The translations under genes were made by a program, and so were the position numbers. From assembly GCA_016936975.1 (NCBI GenBank), contig JAFGWU010000039.1, positions 21,024-85,023 on the forward strand: 64,000 nt of DNA, in the 5' to 3' direction. The DNA comes from Bacteroidales bacterium (GTDB lineage: Bacteria > Bacteroidota > Bacteroidia > Bacteroidales > GCA-2748055). Below the pieces are notes generated by a model. It was not told where the DNA came from, made no database searches, and saw only the letters and a program-made list of their open reading frames with translations. This document shows positions 37,301 through 46,480 of this stretch, in pieces (position 1 is the first letter of the stretch; the number at the start of each line of letters is the position of its first letter).

Positions 37301-37953
37301 CAATTGTTCCGGATGAGGATGTTGATCTTTTTATCGGTATACCCGGAAATCATCCTGGGCCTTACAGCTGGATGGATGGCTTCATTAGAACTGGTGAAGT
37401 ACTTGGAACCACTCTTGACGGGAAGTGTTTTTACACGATTTTCAGAAAAAGATGTCCGGGGTCCGATACAATAGAACTGGGCCCTTTTACTGTTCCTGAT
37501 AGAAAGGACGATCGGATGCCGGTAATTGCTTTCCAGCCGGCAACCAATCTGGATGCTCCGATTGATTTGCGCGAGTCTGTGACATACCAGGCCGAGGATG
37601 CCCGTTACAGCAACTCTTCAAAGGTTTTGATAAAGGCCGGCAAACCATCGGTCTGGATCAGGGGGAAGGAAGGATATATTAACTGGAAGATTACTGTGGG
37701 TATTGCTGCAAAATATGGACTGGAATTCAGGTATATGAATCCCCAGAATCATTCTGTTTTCGCTACGGTTGATATTACTACCGATAATGATATTCCGGTA
37801 TATCAGGGAGTAATAGAATTTTTACCTTCGGGTGACCGGTGGAAAAGCATAAGGACCGATACTCATTCCTCCATTAATGCTGGTGATTTCAGAATTATAC
37901 TGAATGCCGGGGGGAGCGACGAATTACTGTTTGACTGGCTGAAAGTTCAATAA
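34357..37953 (+). CDS. Large GH2 lipoprotein with malectin-like and further C-terminal carbohydrate-binding-like domains
   Basis: GTG start, lipobox LLSAC. 'SIILWGLENESTLPEDFA' GH2 acid/base region. 'YLVELFFIEPWYGTGGGIDCEGWRVFNVAFNGKNVINDLDI' is malectin-like. Confidence 0.8.
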   Translation: MDFPKRYYCCPIKKNRSVFPLKPVAILFALILLSACTNNKEVRKIISLNTGWKSIAMDSLSESDGIYSISDFDDSEWKSVDIPHNWDDYYGYRRLRHGNLHGVAWYRRELTINKESENSRYFLWFEGVGSYATVWMNGMKVGYHAGGRTSFTVDITDAISFNGENVLLVRADHPPNIRDLPWVCGGCSPEWGFSEGSQPFGIFRPVHLVVTAPIRIEPFGVHVWNDVGAGKVSVNTHIRNYSQVHETVCLVSRIEDKQGKIVSRKETKTEIRPGETITIQQHFTDIRQPHLWSPEDPYLYKLVSQIHQNKVNVDRTVTQFGIRWIHWDIDGDSATNRFYLNGKPYFINGTAEYEHLLGQSHAFSEKQVEARVEQIKSAGFNAFRDAHQPHNLRYQHFWDSLGILWWPQMAAHIWFDNPAFRENFKKLLSDWIIERRNSPSIILWGLENESTLPEDFARECADLIRQLDPTASIQRKITTCNGGTGTDWNVIQNWSGTYGGDPALYGDELIKHALNGEYGAWRSIGLHTEGEFVQDGPLSEERFCLLMESKIRLSDSVSSQCCGHFHWLFASHENPGRIQGGEGIRDIDRLGPVNYKGLFTIWGEPTDGYYLYRSNYAPKEHDPMVYIVSHTWEDRWINSGIKNGIRVFSNCDEVELFNGSASLGKKNNPGRGSHYTWDSVEINNNILHAVGYVNKRKAAEDCIVLNHQDTAINIADFAGNDISVPKEIKGHHYLYRVNCGGPDYTDRYGHKWMADLPYDGTKSWGSVSWTGDFRDLPSNYGSQRYTRDPIKGTLDWPLFQTFRYGRHRLKYHFPLPDGDYLVELFFIEPWYGTGGGIDCEGWRVFNVAFNGKNVINDLDIWRETGHDHVLKKTIRTTIDSGYLEISFPEVLSGQAVISAIAISTKDKKILPVPRSTGLIKELLSKNGEIKGQWTIQYWLSTGIRNYSDERSAFFHLPPELHGAEWIRTPCSKANLLFGTSVAIVPDEDVDLFIGIPGNHPGPYSWMDGFIRTGEVLGTTLDGKCFYTIFRKRCPGSDTIELGPFTVPDRKDDRMPVIAFQPATNLDAPIDLRESVTYQAEDARYSNSSKVLIKAGKPSVWIRGKEGYINWKITVGIAAKYGLEFRYMNPQNHSVFATVDITTDNDIPVYQGVIEFLPSGDRWKSIRTDTHSSINAGDFRIILNAGGSDELLFDWLKVQ

Positions 37954-37963
37954 AATAGGAACC

Positions 37964-39085
37964 ATGAAGAAGTTACTTTTTCTGACTGTATTAGCGGGAC
38001 TGCTATCCGGGTGCATTATAAAAAAACAGGATGTTTCAGGATTGCCCGAGACGGTAGCTCCTGAAGAAATGGAGAAAATTTACAATGAGATAAAAACTCC
38101 CTTTAAATATGGATTGGTTCTGACTGCTCCGGAACCATCCAAAAAAGTGGATTGCCCGACTATCTTCCGCAGGAATGGCAGGTGGTACATGAGCTACCTG
38201 GTTTATGATGGCCGCGGATACGAGACCTGGCTGGCCGGCAGTGACGATTTGATGCACTGGGACCAGATGGGACGGATTCTCTCTTTTTCCGACAGCACCC
38301 ACTGGGATGACGATCAAAAGGCAGGTTACATCGCCCTGCAGGATTATGAATGGGGAGGGAGTTACGCCCTGCAAACCTTTGATGGCAAATACTGGATGTC
38401 GTATTTCGGCGGAAACAAAACAGGATATGAAGCAGGAATATTGTCAATCGGGATCGCATATACCGACAGGGATCCCGCAATGGTTCATGAATGGCAGCGG
38501 CTTGATGAACCTGTGCTGAGACCGATGGACGAGGATGTTCGCTGGTGGGAAAACAGTACCATGTACAAAAGCACGGTGATCCGGGACAAACAGGAGATAA
38601 CCGGTTACCCGTTTGTAATGTATTTCAATGCCAGGGGAGACAGTATCCGGCCCCACAGGGGCGCTGAACGGATTGGAATGGCCGTTTCAAGGGATATGGT
38701 AAACTGGGAACGTTTCCTGAAAGACCCGGTTCTGAACCATCACAGGGGGATTACGGGAGATGCCTATCTTCAACGCATTGATGATGTCTGGGTCATGTTT
38801 TATTTCGGGGCATTCTGGGAAGGACGGCCTAATGCGTTCAACCGGTTTGCCTGTTCGTATGATCTGGTCAACTGGACGGATTGGACCGGGCCCGATCTGA
38901 TTGCTCCGACTGAAGATTATGAATCCAGGTTCGCTCATAAATCGTGTGTTTTGAAATATGATGGGGTGGTCTACCATTTCTATTGTGCGGTTAATGCAAA
39001 TGATGACAGGGGAATTGCCCTGGCCACTTCTGTGGATTTGGGAAAGAGTGACCTGAAATTTCTTGTCACTGAAAATAATGATTAA
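37964..39085 (+). CDS. Five-bladed beta-propeller glycosidase lipoprotein (GH43/GH130-like)
   Basis: Lipobox LLSGC. 'KVDCPTIFRRNGRWYMSYLVYDGRGYETWLAGSDDLMHWDQMG'. Confidence 0.7.
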   Translation: MKKLLFLTVLAGLLSGCIIKKQDVSGLPETVAPEEMEKIYNEIKTPFKYGLVLTAPEPSKKVDCPTIFRRNGRWYMSYLVYDGRGYETWLAGSDDLMHWDQMGRILSFSDSTHWDDDQKAGYIALQDYEWGGSYALQTFDGKYWMSYFGGNKTGYEAGILSIGIAYTDRDPAMVHEWQRLDEPVLRPMDEDVRWWENSTMYKSTVIRDKQEITGYPFVMYFNARGDSIRPHRGAERIGMAVSRDMVNWERFLKDPVLNHHRGITGDAYLQRIDDVWVMFYFGAFWEGRPNAFNRFACSYDLVNWTDWTGPDLIAPTEDYESRFAHKSCVLKYDGVVYHFYCAVNANDDRGIALATSVDLGKSDLKFLVTENND

Positions 39086-39087
39086 CT

Positions 39088-41514
39088 ATGAGAACAAGGC
39101 ATTACGGCCTGCTGATGGCCATATTTATTATTTTTTTTACAGGATGTAATTCTGATTCTCATTTGCCGGGACAAAGAATTTCATTTAACGAAGACTGGAA
39201 ATTTCACCTGGGAGATATTGCTGACGGACAGGTTCCGGAACTGGATGACTCCGGATGGAGGGAACTGGATCTGCCTCATGACTGGAGTATTGAGGGACCT
39301 TTCAGCGAAGAGCATAATACGACCATTAACCAGGGTGCACTTCCGGCAGGTATTGGCTGGTACAGAAAAACATTCCGGCTTCCGGAATCCGATAGGAACA
39401 GGTTTTTTTACATCGGTTTTGACGGGATTTACCGTAACAGCCAGGTATGGATCAACGGTCATCTGCTTGGAGAAAGACCCTCGGGCTATATTTCTTTCCG
39501 GTATGATCTGACACCCTATCTGAACTATGGAAAAGAAGAAAATATGATTGCCGTTAAAGCTGACAATTTATTGCAGCCTTGCTCACGATGGTATACCGGG
39601 TCGGGAATATACAGGAATGTATGGATTGTGAAGACCGGCGAGGTACACGTTGATCATTGGGGCACCTTTGTAAGAACCCGGATGGATGACAATGCCGGAT
39701 GTTCTGTTGACCTGGATATTAACATAAGGAACCGGACTGAAAAATATAACCGCGCCTCTGTCAGGACAACCATTCTTGACCATGATGGTAGAAAGGTAAA
39801 ATCTTTAAGAAATTCTATTAATCTATCAGATTCTGTTTTGTCTTTGACCCAATCATTTTTAATTGATAATCCTGATCTCTGGTCTGTTGAAAATCCACAT
39901 CTCTATAGTGCCCTAACATCCATTTCCTGTAAGGGTACTGAACTGGACCGGTATGAAACACTCTTCGGCATCAGGGAATTCAGATTTGAGGCTGATAGTG
40001 GCTTTTCCCTGAACGGTCGGCATATAAAAATTAATGGAGTCAACATGCATCACGATCTGGGGGCCCTGGGCACTGCGGTCAATAAAAGAGCCATCGAAAG
40101 GCAGTTGGAACTTTTAAAGGAGATGGGGTGCAATGCCATCCGGACAGCCCATAATCCTCCGGCCCCCGAACTACTGGATCTTTGCGATGAAATGGGGTTC
40201 CTTGTGATTGACGAATCGTTCGATATGTGGGCAAAAAGAAAAAACCGTTATGATTACCATATTTTCTGGGAAGATTGGCATGCAAAAGACCTTCGGGATA
40301 TGATTCTGAGGGACAGAAACCACCCTTCGGTTATTGCCTGGAGCATTGGTAATGAAATTCGGGAACAGTTTGATTCAACCGGAATTGAAATAACCTGGGA
40401 GCTTGTCCGGATTGTAAAATCAGTGGATGACACGCGACCGGTTACCTGTGCCCTGACAGAGCAGGATCCTTCCAAAAATTTTATCTACCAGTCAGGAGCT
40501 CTTGATATCATAGGATTTAATTACAAACATGAGGGGTATCCCGATTTTCCGGTAATCTATCCGGGAGAAATGCTCATTGCTTCAGAAAGCGTATCAGGGT
40601 TTGCCACACGGGGATATTATGATATGCCGTCAGACAGCATCCGCATATGGCCGGTCAAGTATCGGGCACCCCTTATCGGTGCTAATCCGGAACACACAGC
40701 GTCTTCCTACGATAACGTTCATGCCTACTGGGGAACAACCCATGAAAAGAACTATCGTGTCATTAAACAGTACCCGCATATTGCAGGCATGTTTCTGTGG
40801 TCGGGATTTGATTACCTGGGCGAGCCAACTCCTTATGACTGGCCATCAAGAAGTTCTTATTTCGGGGTTATTGACCTGGCCGGTTTCCCCAAGGATTTGT
40901 ATTATCTGTATAAAAGTGAATGGACCGACGAACCTGTACTGCACATCTTTCCCCACTGGAACTGGAAAGAGGGGCAGGAAGTCGATGTCTGGGCATTTTA
41001 TAACAATGCGGATGAAGTTGAATTGTTTCTGAATGATGTATCCCAGGGAATCAGGAGGAAGGGCGATTCAGACTTTCATGTGATGTGGAGGGTTAATTTT
41101 GCACCCGGGAAGATTAAAGCTGTAAGCAGAAAAGACGGACAAACGGTACTGGAAAAAGTGATTTCTACTGCAGGAAGTCCATATCAGCTTGAAATAATCC
41201 CCGACAGGGATATAATCTCTGCTGATGGTCTGGACCTCTCTTTTTTAACTGTCAGGATAATGGATGAGTATGGAAATCTGGTCCCCTATGCAAATAACCT
41301 TGTCCGGTTCAATATTCAGGGAGATGGATCGATTGCCGGGGTTGACAACGGTTATCAGGCCAGCCTTGAACCATTTAAGGCCGATTACAGGAAAGCCTTC
41401 AACGGATTATGCCTCGTTATTATCCGGCCGGGGAAAGCAGCCGGTGAGATTAAGGTCACTGCGGAATCGGAAGGTTTGTTATCTGAGGAAACCGTCATAA
41501 GAACCCGGAATTAG
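39088..41514 (+). CDS. GH2 lipoprotein (beta-galactosidase-like, DUF4982-type C-terminus)
   Basis: Lipobox FFTGC. 'LDLPHDWSIEGPF', 'NGVNMHHDLGALGTAVN' and 'HPSVIAWSIGNEIREQ'. Confidence 0.9.
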   Translation: MRTRHYGLLMAIFIIFFTGCNSDSHLPGQRISFNEDWKFHLGDIADGQVPELDDSGWRELDLPHDWSIEGPFSEEHNTTINQGALPAGIGWYRKTFRLPESDRNRFFYIGFDGIYRNSQVWINGHLLGERPSGYISFRYDLTPYLNYGKEENMIAVKADNLLQPCSRWYTGSGIYRNVWIVKTGEVHVDHWGTFVRTRMDDNAGCSVDLDINIRNRTEKYNRASVRTTILDHDGRKVKSLRNSINLSDSVLSLTQSFLIDNPDLWSVENPHLYSALTSISCKGTELDRYETLFGIREFRFEADSGFSLNGRHIKINGVNMHHDLGALGTAVNKRAIERQLELLKEMGCNAIRTAHNPPAPELLDLCDEMGFLVIDESFDMWAKRKNRYDYHIFWEDWHAKDLRDMILRDRNHPSVIAWSIGNEIREQFDSTGIEITWELVRIVKSVDDTRPVTCALTEQDPSKNFIYQSGALDIIGFNYKHEGYPDFPVIYPGEMLIASESVSGFATRGYYDMPSDSIRIWPVKYRAPLIGANPEHTASSYDNVHAYWGTTHEKNYRVIKQYPHIAGMFLWSGFDYLGEPTPYDWPSRSSYFGVIDLAGFPKDLYYLYKSEWTDEPVLHIFPHWNWKEGQEVDVWAFYNNADEVELFLNDVSQGIRRKGDSDFHVMWRVNFAPGKIKAVSRKDGQTVLEKVISTAGSPYQLEIIPDRDIISADGLDLSFLTVRIMDEYGNLVPYANNLVRFNIQGDGSIAGVDNGYQASLEPFKADYRKAFNGLCLVIIRPGKAAGEIKVTAESEGLLSEETVIRTRN

Positions 41515-41525
41515 ATCTGAAAAAG

Positions 41526-43793
41526 ATGAAAAGAACAAATTTTCAATTGTTTGATTTTCTTGATTTTGATCCCGCTCTGAGCGAAAATGAATTTCTGTGG
41601 AAAGCCTGCAGGCCGGTTAGTGTAGAAGAAAGAAACGGGGATATTGAGATTGAGATACCTTTTCAAAGACAGATCAGGTCGGTGGATATAAATCCTGACA
41701 GAAACGTTCCCCGGAAAAATTTTGTTTTTAAGTTGAGAAGTTATGGAGAGGGTATAATCCGTTTTGGAGCCGGTTTTGGCACTGAGCCTTTCAGGGACTC
41801 TGAAATACTTGAAATCGACAGCGGTTTGAAAACGGGCGATCTGAGTGTCGGGAACTCCGGTTCCGGGTGGACGATTAAAGACATTGACGGCAGGTTGCTG
41901 GCATCTATCAATCTGAGCGAACCGGACATTAAGCATTGGAGCGACCTGGTCCCCGGACCCGAAGAAACCTTCGAACTCGTGCTCTATCCAGGCTCTTCCG
42001 GAGAAATCAGACTTAATGCATACGATCACTTCTTCCCGGCAAGGCAGGATGCCTTTCCGCTGGCCTTTGTGGAACGGAACGGGAGACCTCACCGGACAAC
42101 ACTCTCTTTTCACTGTAATCCGGATGAGGTTTTCACGGGTACGGGAGAACGCTTTGCAAAAATGGATCTTTCCGGGATGACTGTCCGGTTAAAAAACCAG
42201 GATGGCCAGGGTGTGAACAGCAGGAGAACTTATAAAAACATCCCGTTCTATCTTTCTAGCGACATGTACGGAGCATTTCTCCATACCTCTTCAGACAGTA
42301 AAATCTCTTTTGCTGATCATTCAACCAGGTCGGTTCAGTTGCTTTGCGAAGAACCTTATATAGATGTTTTCCTTATCGGTGGAAACTCCCCTGAGGAAAT
42401 CATTTACCGGTACAGGAAATTGACAGGGTTCCCGGCTATGCCGCCGGTCTGGAGTTTCGGAACATGGATGAGCAAAATGTCCTATTTCTCTGCCGATGAG
42501 GTAAACGAAGTCTGCAACAGGCTGAGACAGGAAGGTTTTCCCTGCGATGTCATCCACCTGGATACCGGTTGGTTCCGAAAGGACTGGCTGTGTGAATGGA
42601 AATTCAATGAAGAACGGTTCCCTGATCCGGAAAAATTCATGTCTGACCTGAGAAACAGGGGATTTAGAATCAGCCTCTGGCAGATGCCATATATTGCCAG
42701 GGAAGCTGAACAGCATGATGAAGCCATAAAAAATAAATATATCGGAAAGACTGAGGACGCTTCTAACAGACAGGATTCAAATTTCAGCCTGCACGATTAT
42801 GCGGGCACCATCGATTTTACCTGCCCGAAAGCTGTGGAGTGGTATAAAAACCTTATTGGCAATTTACTGAAAATGGGTGCTGCCTGCATTAAGACCGATT
42901 TTGGAGAGGAGATACACATGGATGCGGAATATTACGGGAAAGATCCCGGTCAGCTCAGTAATCTTTACGCCCTCCTTTACCAGAAAGCGGCTTTCGAGGT
43001 CACCAGGGAGATAACCGGGGATGGCATTATCTGGGCCCGGGCAGGATGGGCCGGATGCCAGAGGTACCCGGTGCACTGGGGAGGCGATGCTGCCTGTTCA
43101 TGGGACGGTATGGCGGGAACGCTTAAGGGAGGTTTGCACCTCGGGCTCTCAGGTTTTGGATTCTGGAGCCATGATGTGCCCGGTTTTCACGGACTTCCTG
43201 ACTTCATGAATGCAGTGATACCTGAGGACCTTTATGTACGGTGGACACAATTTGGCGTGTTTACATCGCACCTGAGGTATCATGGAACCTCCGGAAGAGA
43301 ACCCTATCACCATCCGAATGTGGCCGGCATTGTAAGAAAATGGTGGAGGCTCAGATACGCACTGTTACCCTATATCCTTGAACAGGCTGAGAAAACTGTC
43401 CGATCAGGTTATCCCATGCTGAGGGCATTGATCTTCCACCATCCGGATGACAGGATCTGCTGGCACATTGATGATCAGTATTATTTCGGGGATGATTTCC
43501 TGGTTGCCCCGGTGATGAACAGTCTGAATCATCGGGATATCTATCTTCCCGAAGGCGAATGGATCAATCTTTTCAATGGCACATACAACAAAGGACCATT
43601 GTGGTTGAAAAACTTCGAAGCTCCACTGGACGAAATGCCTGTATGGGTCCGTATGAATGCGAATATTCCGATATATCCTGAAAAAATGGAATGTACAGAT
43701 GATTACAATCCGGATAAGGTCATATCGATCAAAGTAAACAGGGAGTTTAAAGGAATATGGGACTCTGAAACAGGTCATTTATTTAATATGTAG
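41526..43793 (+). CDS. GH31 cytoplasmic glycosidase (YicI-like alpha-xylosidase type)
   Basis: 'CDVIHLDTGWFRKDWLCEWKFNEERFPDPEKF', 'GAACIKTDFGEEI' (nucleophile) and 'HWGGDAACSWDGMAGTLKGGLHLGLSGFGFWSHDVPGF'. No signal peptide. Confidence 0.92.
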   Translation: MKRTNFQLFDFLDFDPALSENEFLWKACRPVSVEERNGDIEIEIPFQRQIRSVDINPDRNVPRKNFVFKLRSYGEGIIRFGAGFGTEPFRDSEILEIDSGLKTGDLSVGNSGSGWTIKDIDGRLLASINLSEPDIKHWSDLVPGPEETFELVLYPGSSGEIRLNAYDHFFPARQDAFPLAFVERNGRPHRTTLSFHCNPDEVFTGTGERFAKMDLSGMTVRLKNQDGQGVNSRRTYKNIPFYLSSDMYGAFLHTSSDSKISFADHSTRSVQLLCEEPYIDVFLIGGNSPEEIIYRYRKLTGFPAMPPVWSFGTWMSKMSYFSADEVNEVCNRLRQEGFPCDVIHLDTGWFRKDWLCEWKFNEERFPDPEKFMSDLRNRGFRISLWQMPYIAREAEQHDEAIKNKYIGKTEDASNRQDSNFSLHDYAGTIDFTCPKAVEWYKNLIGNLLKMGAACIKTDFGEEIHMDAEYYGKDPGQLSNLYALLYQKAAFEVTREITGDGIIWARAGWAGCQRYPVHWGGDAACSWDGMAGTLKGGLHLGLSGFGFWSHDVPGFHGLPDFMNAVIPEDLYVRWTQFGVFTSHLRYHGTSGREPYHHPNVAGIVRKWWRLRYALLPYILEQAEKTVRSGYPMLRALIFHHPDDRICWHIDDQYYFGDDFLVAPVMNSLNHRDIYLPEGEWINLFNGTYNKGPLWLKNFEAPLDEMPVWVRMNANIPIYPEKMECTDDYNPDKVISIKVNREFKGIWDSETGHLFNM

Positions 43794-43800
43794 ATAAAAG

Positions 43801-44868
43801 ATGAGCGGAAAATGGAAGGAAAACTGGGAGGAATCCAGGAAGAACTATATCGATTGGTGGAATGGTACCGGGCTGGTCATCAGTATGTGGGAACACATGG
43901 AAAAAGAGGGTGAACCGGTTGAAAATGTCCTCCCGCCGGAACCACCGACAAACATTGAGCACTACTGGTTTAATCCCGGTTGGAGGGCAAAAAATATTCA
44001 TTACAGCCTGTCAAAAAGTGTTTTAAAAGCGGATATCCCCCCCGTGGCAAATACGCATCTCGGACCGGGTTCTCTTGCAGCTATACTGGGAGCTGAACTG
44101 GAAGGAGGGGAAGATACGATCTGGATCAGGAAACCCGGAAACTTTGATCCGGAAATAAAACTGAATGAAAACAACAGCTACTGGTTACTGCACCAGGAGC
44201 TTCTAAAATCCTGCCGCAAATACGCAGAAGATAAATATTATGTGGGCATGCCTGACCTTGTAGAAGGCCTTGATGTTTTGGCAAGCCTGAAGGGGACTGA
44301 TGAGACCCTTATGGATATGATCCTGTATCCTGAAAAGACCGCTGAACAGTTGCAGAAAATAAATGATATCTATTTAGAGGTATTCAACCGTTTGTATGAC
44401 ATTATAAGGGTTGGTGATGAAATGGCATTCTGCTATTTTTCATTATGGGCACCCGGAAAAACTACAAAAATTCAGTCCGACATTTCCGTGATGATCTCTG
44501 AGGAGGATTTCCGGAAGTTTGCCCAACCCTATTTCCGTGAACAGTGCCGGAACATAGAATATACGCTTTATCATCTTGATGGTGTGGATGCCATCCGGCA
44601 CCTGGATGCCATCCTGGAGATTGAGGAGCTTAAGGCAGTCCAGTGGACACCAGGCTACGGCCAGCCGCAGGGCGGTGACTCAGGATGGTACAACCTTTAT
44701 AAAAGAATAAAATCCGCCGGCAAGTCAGTAATGCCCTGCTGGGTGACTGTGGAGGAGATGGAACCCTTGCTGGATTATGTCGGCCCGGAGGGAATGAATA
44801 TCCTGATGGATTTCAGGTCGGAAAAGGATGTTGACAGGGCACTGGAAATAAGGGAACGTTATCGGTGA
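43801..44868 (+). CDS. Uroporphyrinogen decarboxylase (URO-D)-like protein, HLDG variant
   Basis: 'TLYHLDGVDAIRHLDAILEIEELKAVQWTPG' and C-terminal 'GMNILMDFRSEKDVDRAL' are URO-D-like. Confidence 0.75.
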   Translation: MSGKWKENWEESRKNYIDWWNGTGLVISMWEHMEKEGEPVENVLPPEPPTNIEHYWFNPGWRAKNIHYSLSKSVLKADIPPVANTHLGPGSLAAILGAELEGGEDTIWIRKPGNFDPEIKLNENNSYWLLHQELLKSCRKYAEDKYYVGMPDLVEGLDVLASLKGTDETLMDMILYPEKTAEQLQKINDIYLEVFNRLYDIIRVGDEMAFCYFSLWAPGKTTKIQSDISVMISEEDFRKFAQPYFREQCRNIEYTLYHLDGVDAIRHLDAILEIEELKAVQWTPGYGQPQGGDSGWYNLYKRIKSAGKSVMPCWVTVEEMEPLLDYVGPEGMNILMDFRSEKDVDRALEIRERYR

Positions 44869-44890
44869 TGTTTATAATATAATTCCTAAA

Positions 44891-46480
44891 ATGATTGACA
44901 TTCACGAATTATTGAGACCAGTTGATTTCATAGTTGTAGGTATTTATTTTGTTACCATCATTTTTATCGGGTACTGGGTTAGTTTTATTCAGAAAAGAGA
45001 AGAGAATGAGAACCTGTTTCTTGCAGGCCATTCCCTGAAGTGGCACAGCATCGGGCTGACGATGTGGGGGACCAATGTAGGACCATCCATGCTGATCGCT
45101 TCCGCCAGTATCGGGTACACGACCGGGGTCGTCGCCGGAAATTTCGGCTGGTATGCTTTTCCCTTCATTCTCCTGCTGGCCGTGGTTTTTGCACCCCGTT
45201 ACCTGGGCGCCAAAGTGCAGACATTACCTGAATTCATGGGGAAACGGTTCGGAAAATCCTCCCGGAACATACTCGCCTGGTACAGCCTCGCAACCATCCT
45301 GATCTCCTGGCTCTCACTGACTCTTTTTGCAGGGGGAATTCTTGTCAGCCAGATTCTCAATGTTCCGATCTGGCTTTCCGTTATGATACTGGTGCTGGTT
45401 TCCGCTTTTTTTACCATCGCCGGGGGATTGAAAGCCATTGCATATACCAATGTATTTCAAATGCTGCTCCTGATAGGCGTGTCTTTTGCGCTTACGGTGG
45501 TGGGTGTTTCCAAAGCTGGCGGAATTATGGCTATCTATGAAAATACCCCTCCAAATTACTGGAACCTTTTTTTACCGATGGATGATCCAAACTATCCGTG
45601 GCTCGCCATTCTGCTTGGTTATCCGGTCATGGGTATCTGGTTCTGGTGCACCGACCAGTCCATGGTCCAGTCGGTTCTGGGAGCAAAAAATCTTACGCAG
45701 GGCCAGCTGGGGGCAAATTTTACGGGATGGCTCAAGATTCTGGATGTCGCCCTCTTCATTATTCCGGGTATCATCTGCTTTATCCTTTTTCCTGACCTGA
45801 AGGACCCCGATGAGGCTTACATGACCATGGTAACCCGCCTTTTTCCGGCAGGCATGACCGGTCTTGTAATGGCCGTGCTGATTGCCGCACTTGTTAGCAC
45901 CATCGATTCGGCATTAAACTCCCTCAGCACAGTATTTACAGTGGATATCTTTATTGAAAGATTCAGGCCCGGAGCAGACCAGAAGCAGATCATAAAAATA
46001 GGAAGGATTGTTACCCTGGTCGGAGCTGCTCTGGCTATTCTTATCACATTGGCCATTAATAATATTCAGGGGCTTAACCTGTTCGATGTTTTTCAGGCCG
46101 TACTCAGTTTTCTTGCCCCGCCAATGTCAGTGGTGTTTTTGCTGGGGGTTTTCTGGAAAAAGGCAACTGCAAGAGCTGCCAATTTTGTCCTTTCATTCGG
46201 AACCATCTTCAGTATTGGAACCGGTATCTTATATCTGTGGGTATTCCCGTCTGATAAATATGATTTCTGGCCCCATTTCCTTTTGCTATCCTTCTTTATC
46301 TTTATATTTCTGATGGTGGTTTCGATCATTATAGTCCTGGCTGACAAAAGGGCAGGAGAGAAGGATCAGAACCAGCTCGATTTTGGCAGGTTATCCAAAC
46401 CACCCCGGAAAGTTTGGATTTTCTGGTCTGCCTTAATCATTGTGATGGTTATGTTGTATATTTTATTTAATGGACATTGA
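44891..46480 (+). CDS. Sodium:solute symporter (SSS family)
   Basis: Many TM segments. 'LFLAGHSLKWHSIGLTMWGTNVGPSMLIASASIGYTTGV', 'AGGLKAIAYTNVFQMLLLIG' and 'IAALVSTIDSALNSLSTVFTVDIF'. Confidence 0.92.
   Translation: MIDIHELLRPVDFIVVGIYFVTIIFIGYWVSFIQKREENENLFLAGHSLKWHSIGLTMWGTNVGPSMLIASASIGYTTGVVAGNFGWYAFPFILLLAVVFAPRYLGAKVQTLPEFMGKRFGKSSRNILAWYSLATILISWLSLTLFAGGILVSQILNVPIWLSVMILVLVSAFFTIAGGLKAIAYTNVFQMLLLIGVSFALTVVGVSKAGGIMAIYENTPPNYWNLFLPMDDPNYPWLAILLGYPVMGIWFWCTDQSMVQSVLGAKNLTQGQLGANFTGWLKILDVALFIIPGIICFILFPDLKDPDEAYMTMVTRLFPAGMTGLVMAVLIAALVSTIDSALNSLSTVFTVDIFIERFRPGADQKQIIKIGRIVTLVGAALAILITLAINNIQGLNLFDVFQAVLSFLAPPMSVVFLLGVFWKKATARAANFVLSFGTIFSIGTGILYLWVFPSDKYDFWPHFLLLSFFIFIFLMVVSIIIVLADKRAGEKDQNQLDFGRLSKPPRKVWIFWSALIIVMVMLYILFNGH

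Noticed and set aside
43801-44868. Annotation as hemE (heme biosynthesis)
   Set aside because: Motifs are diverged (HLDG), a second URO-D-like paralogue lies nearby, and the context is sugar transport rather than tetrapyrrole synthesis.
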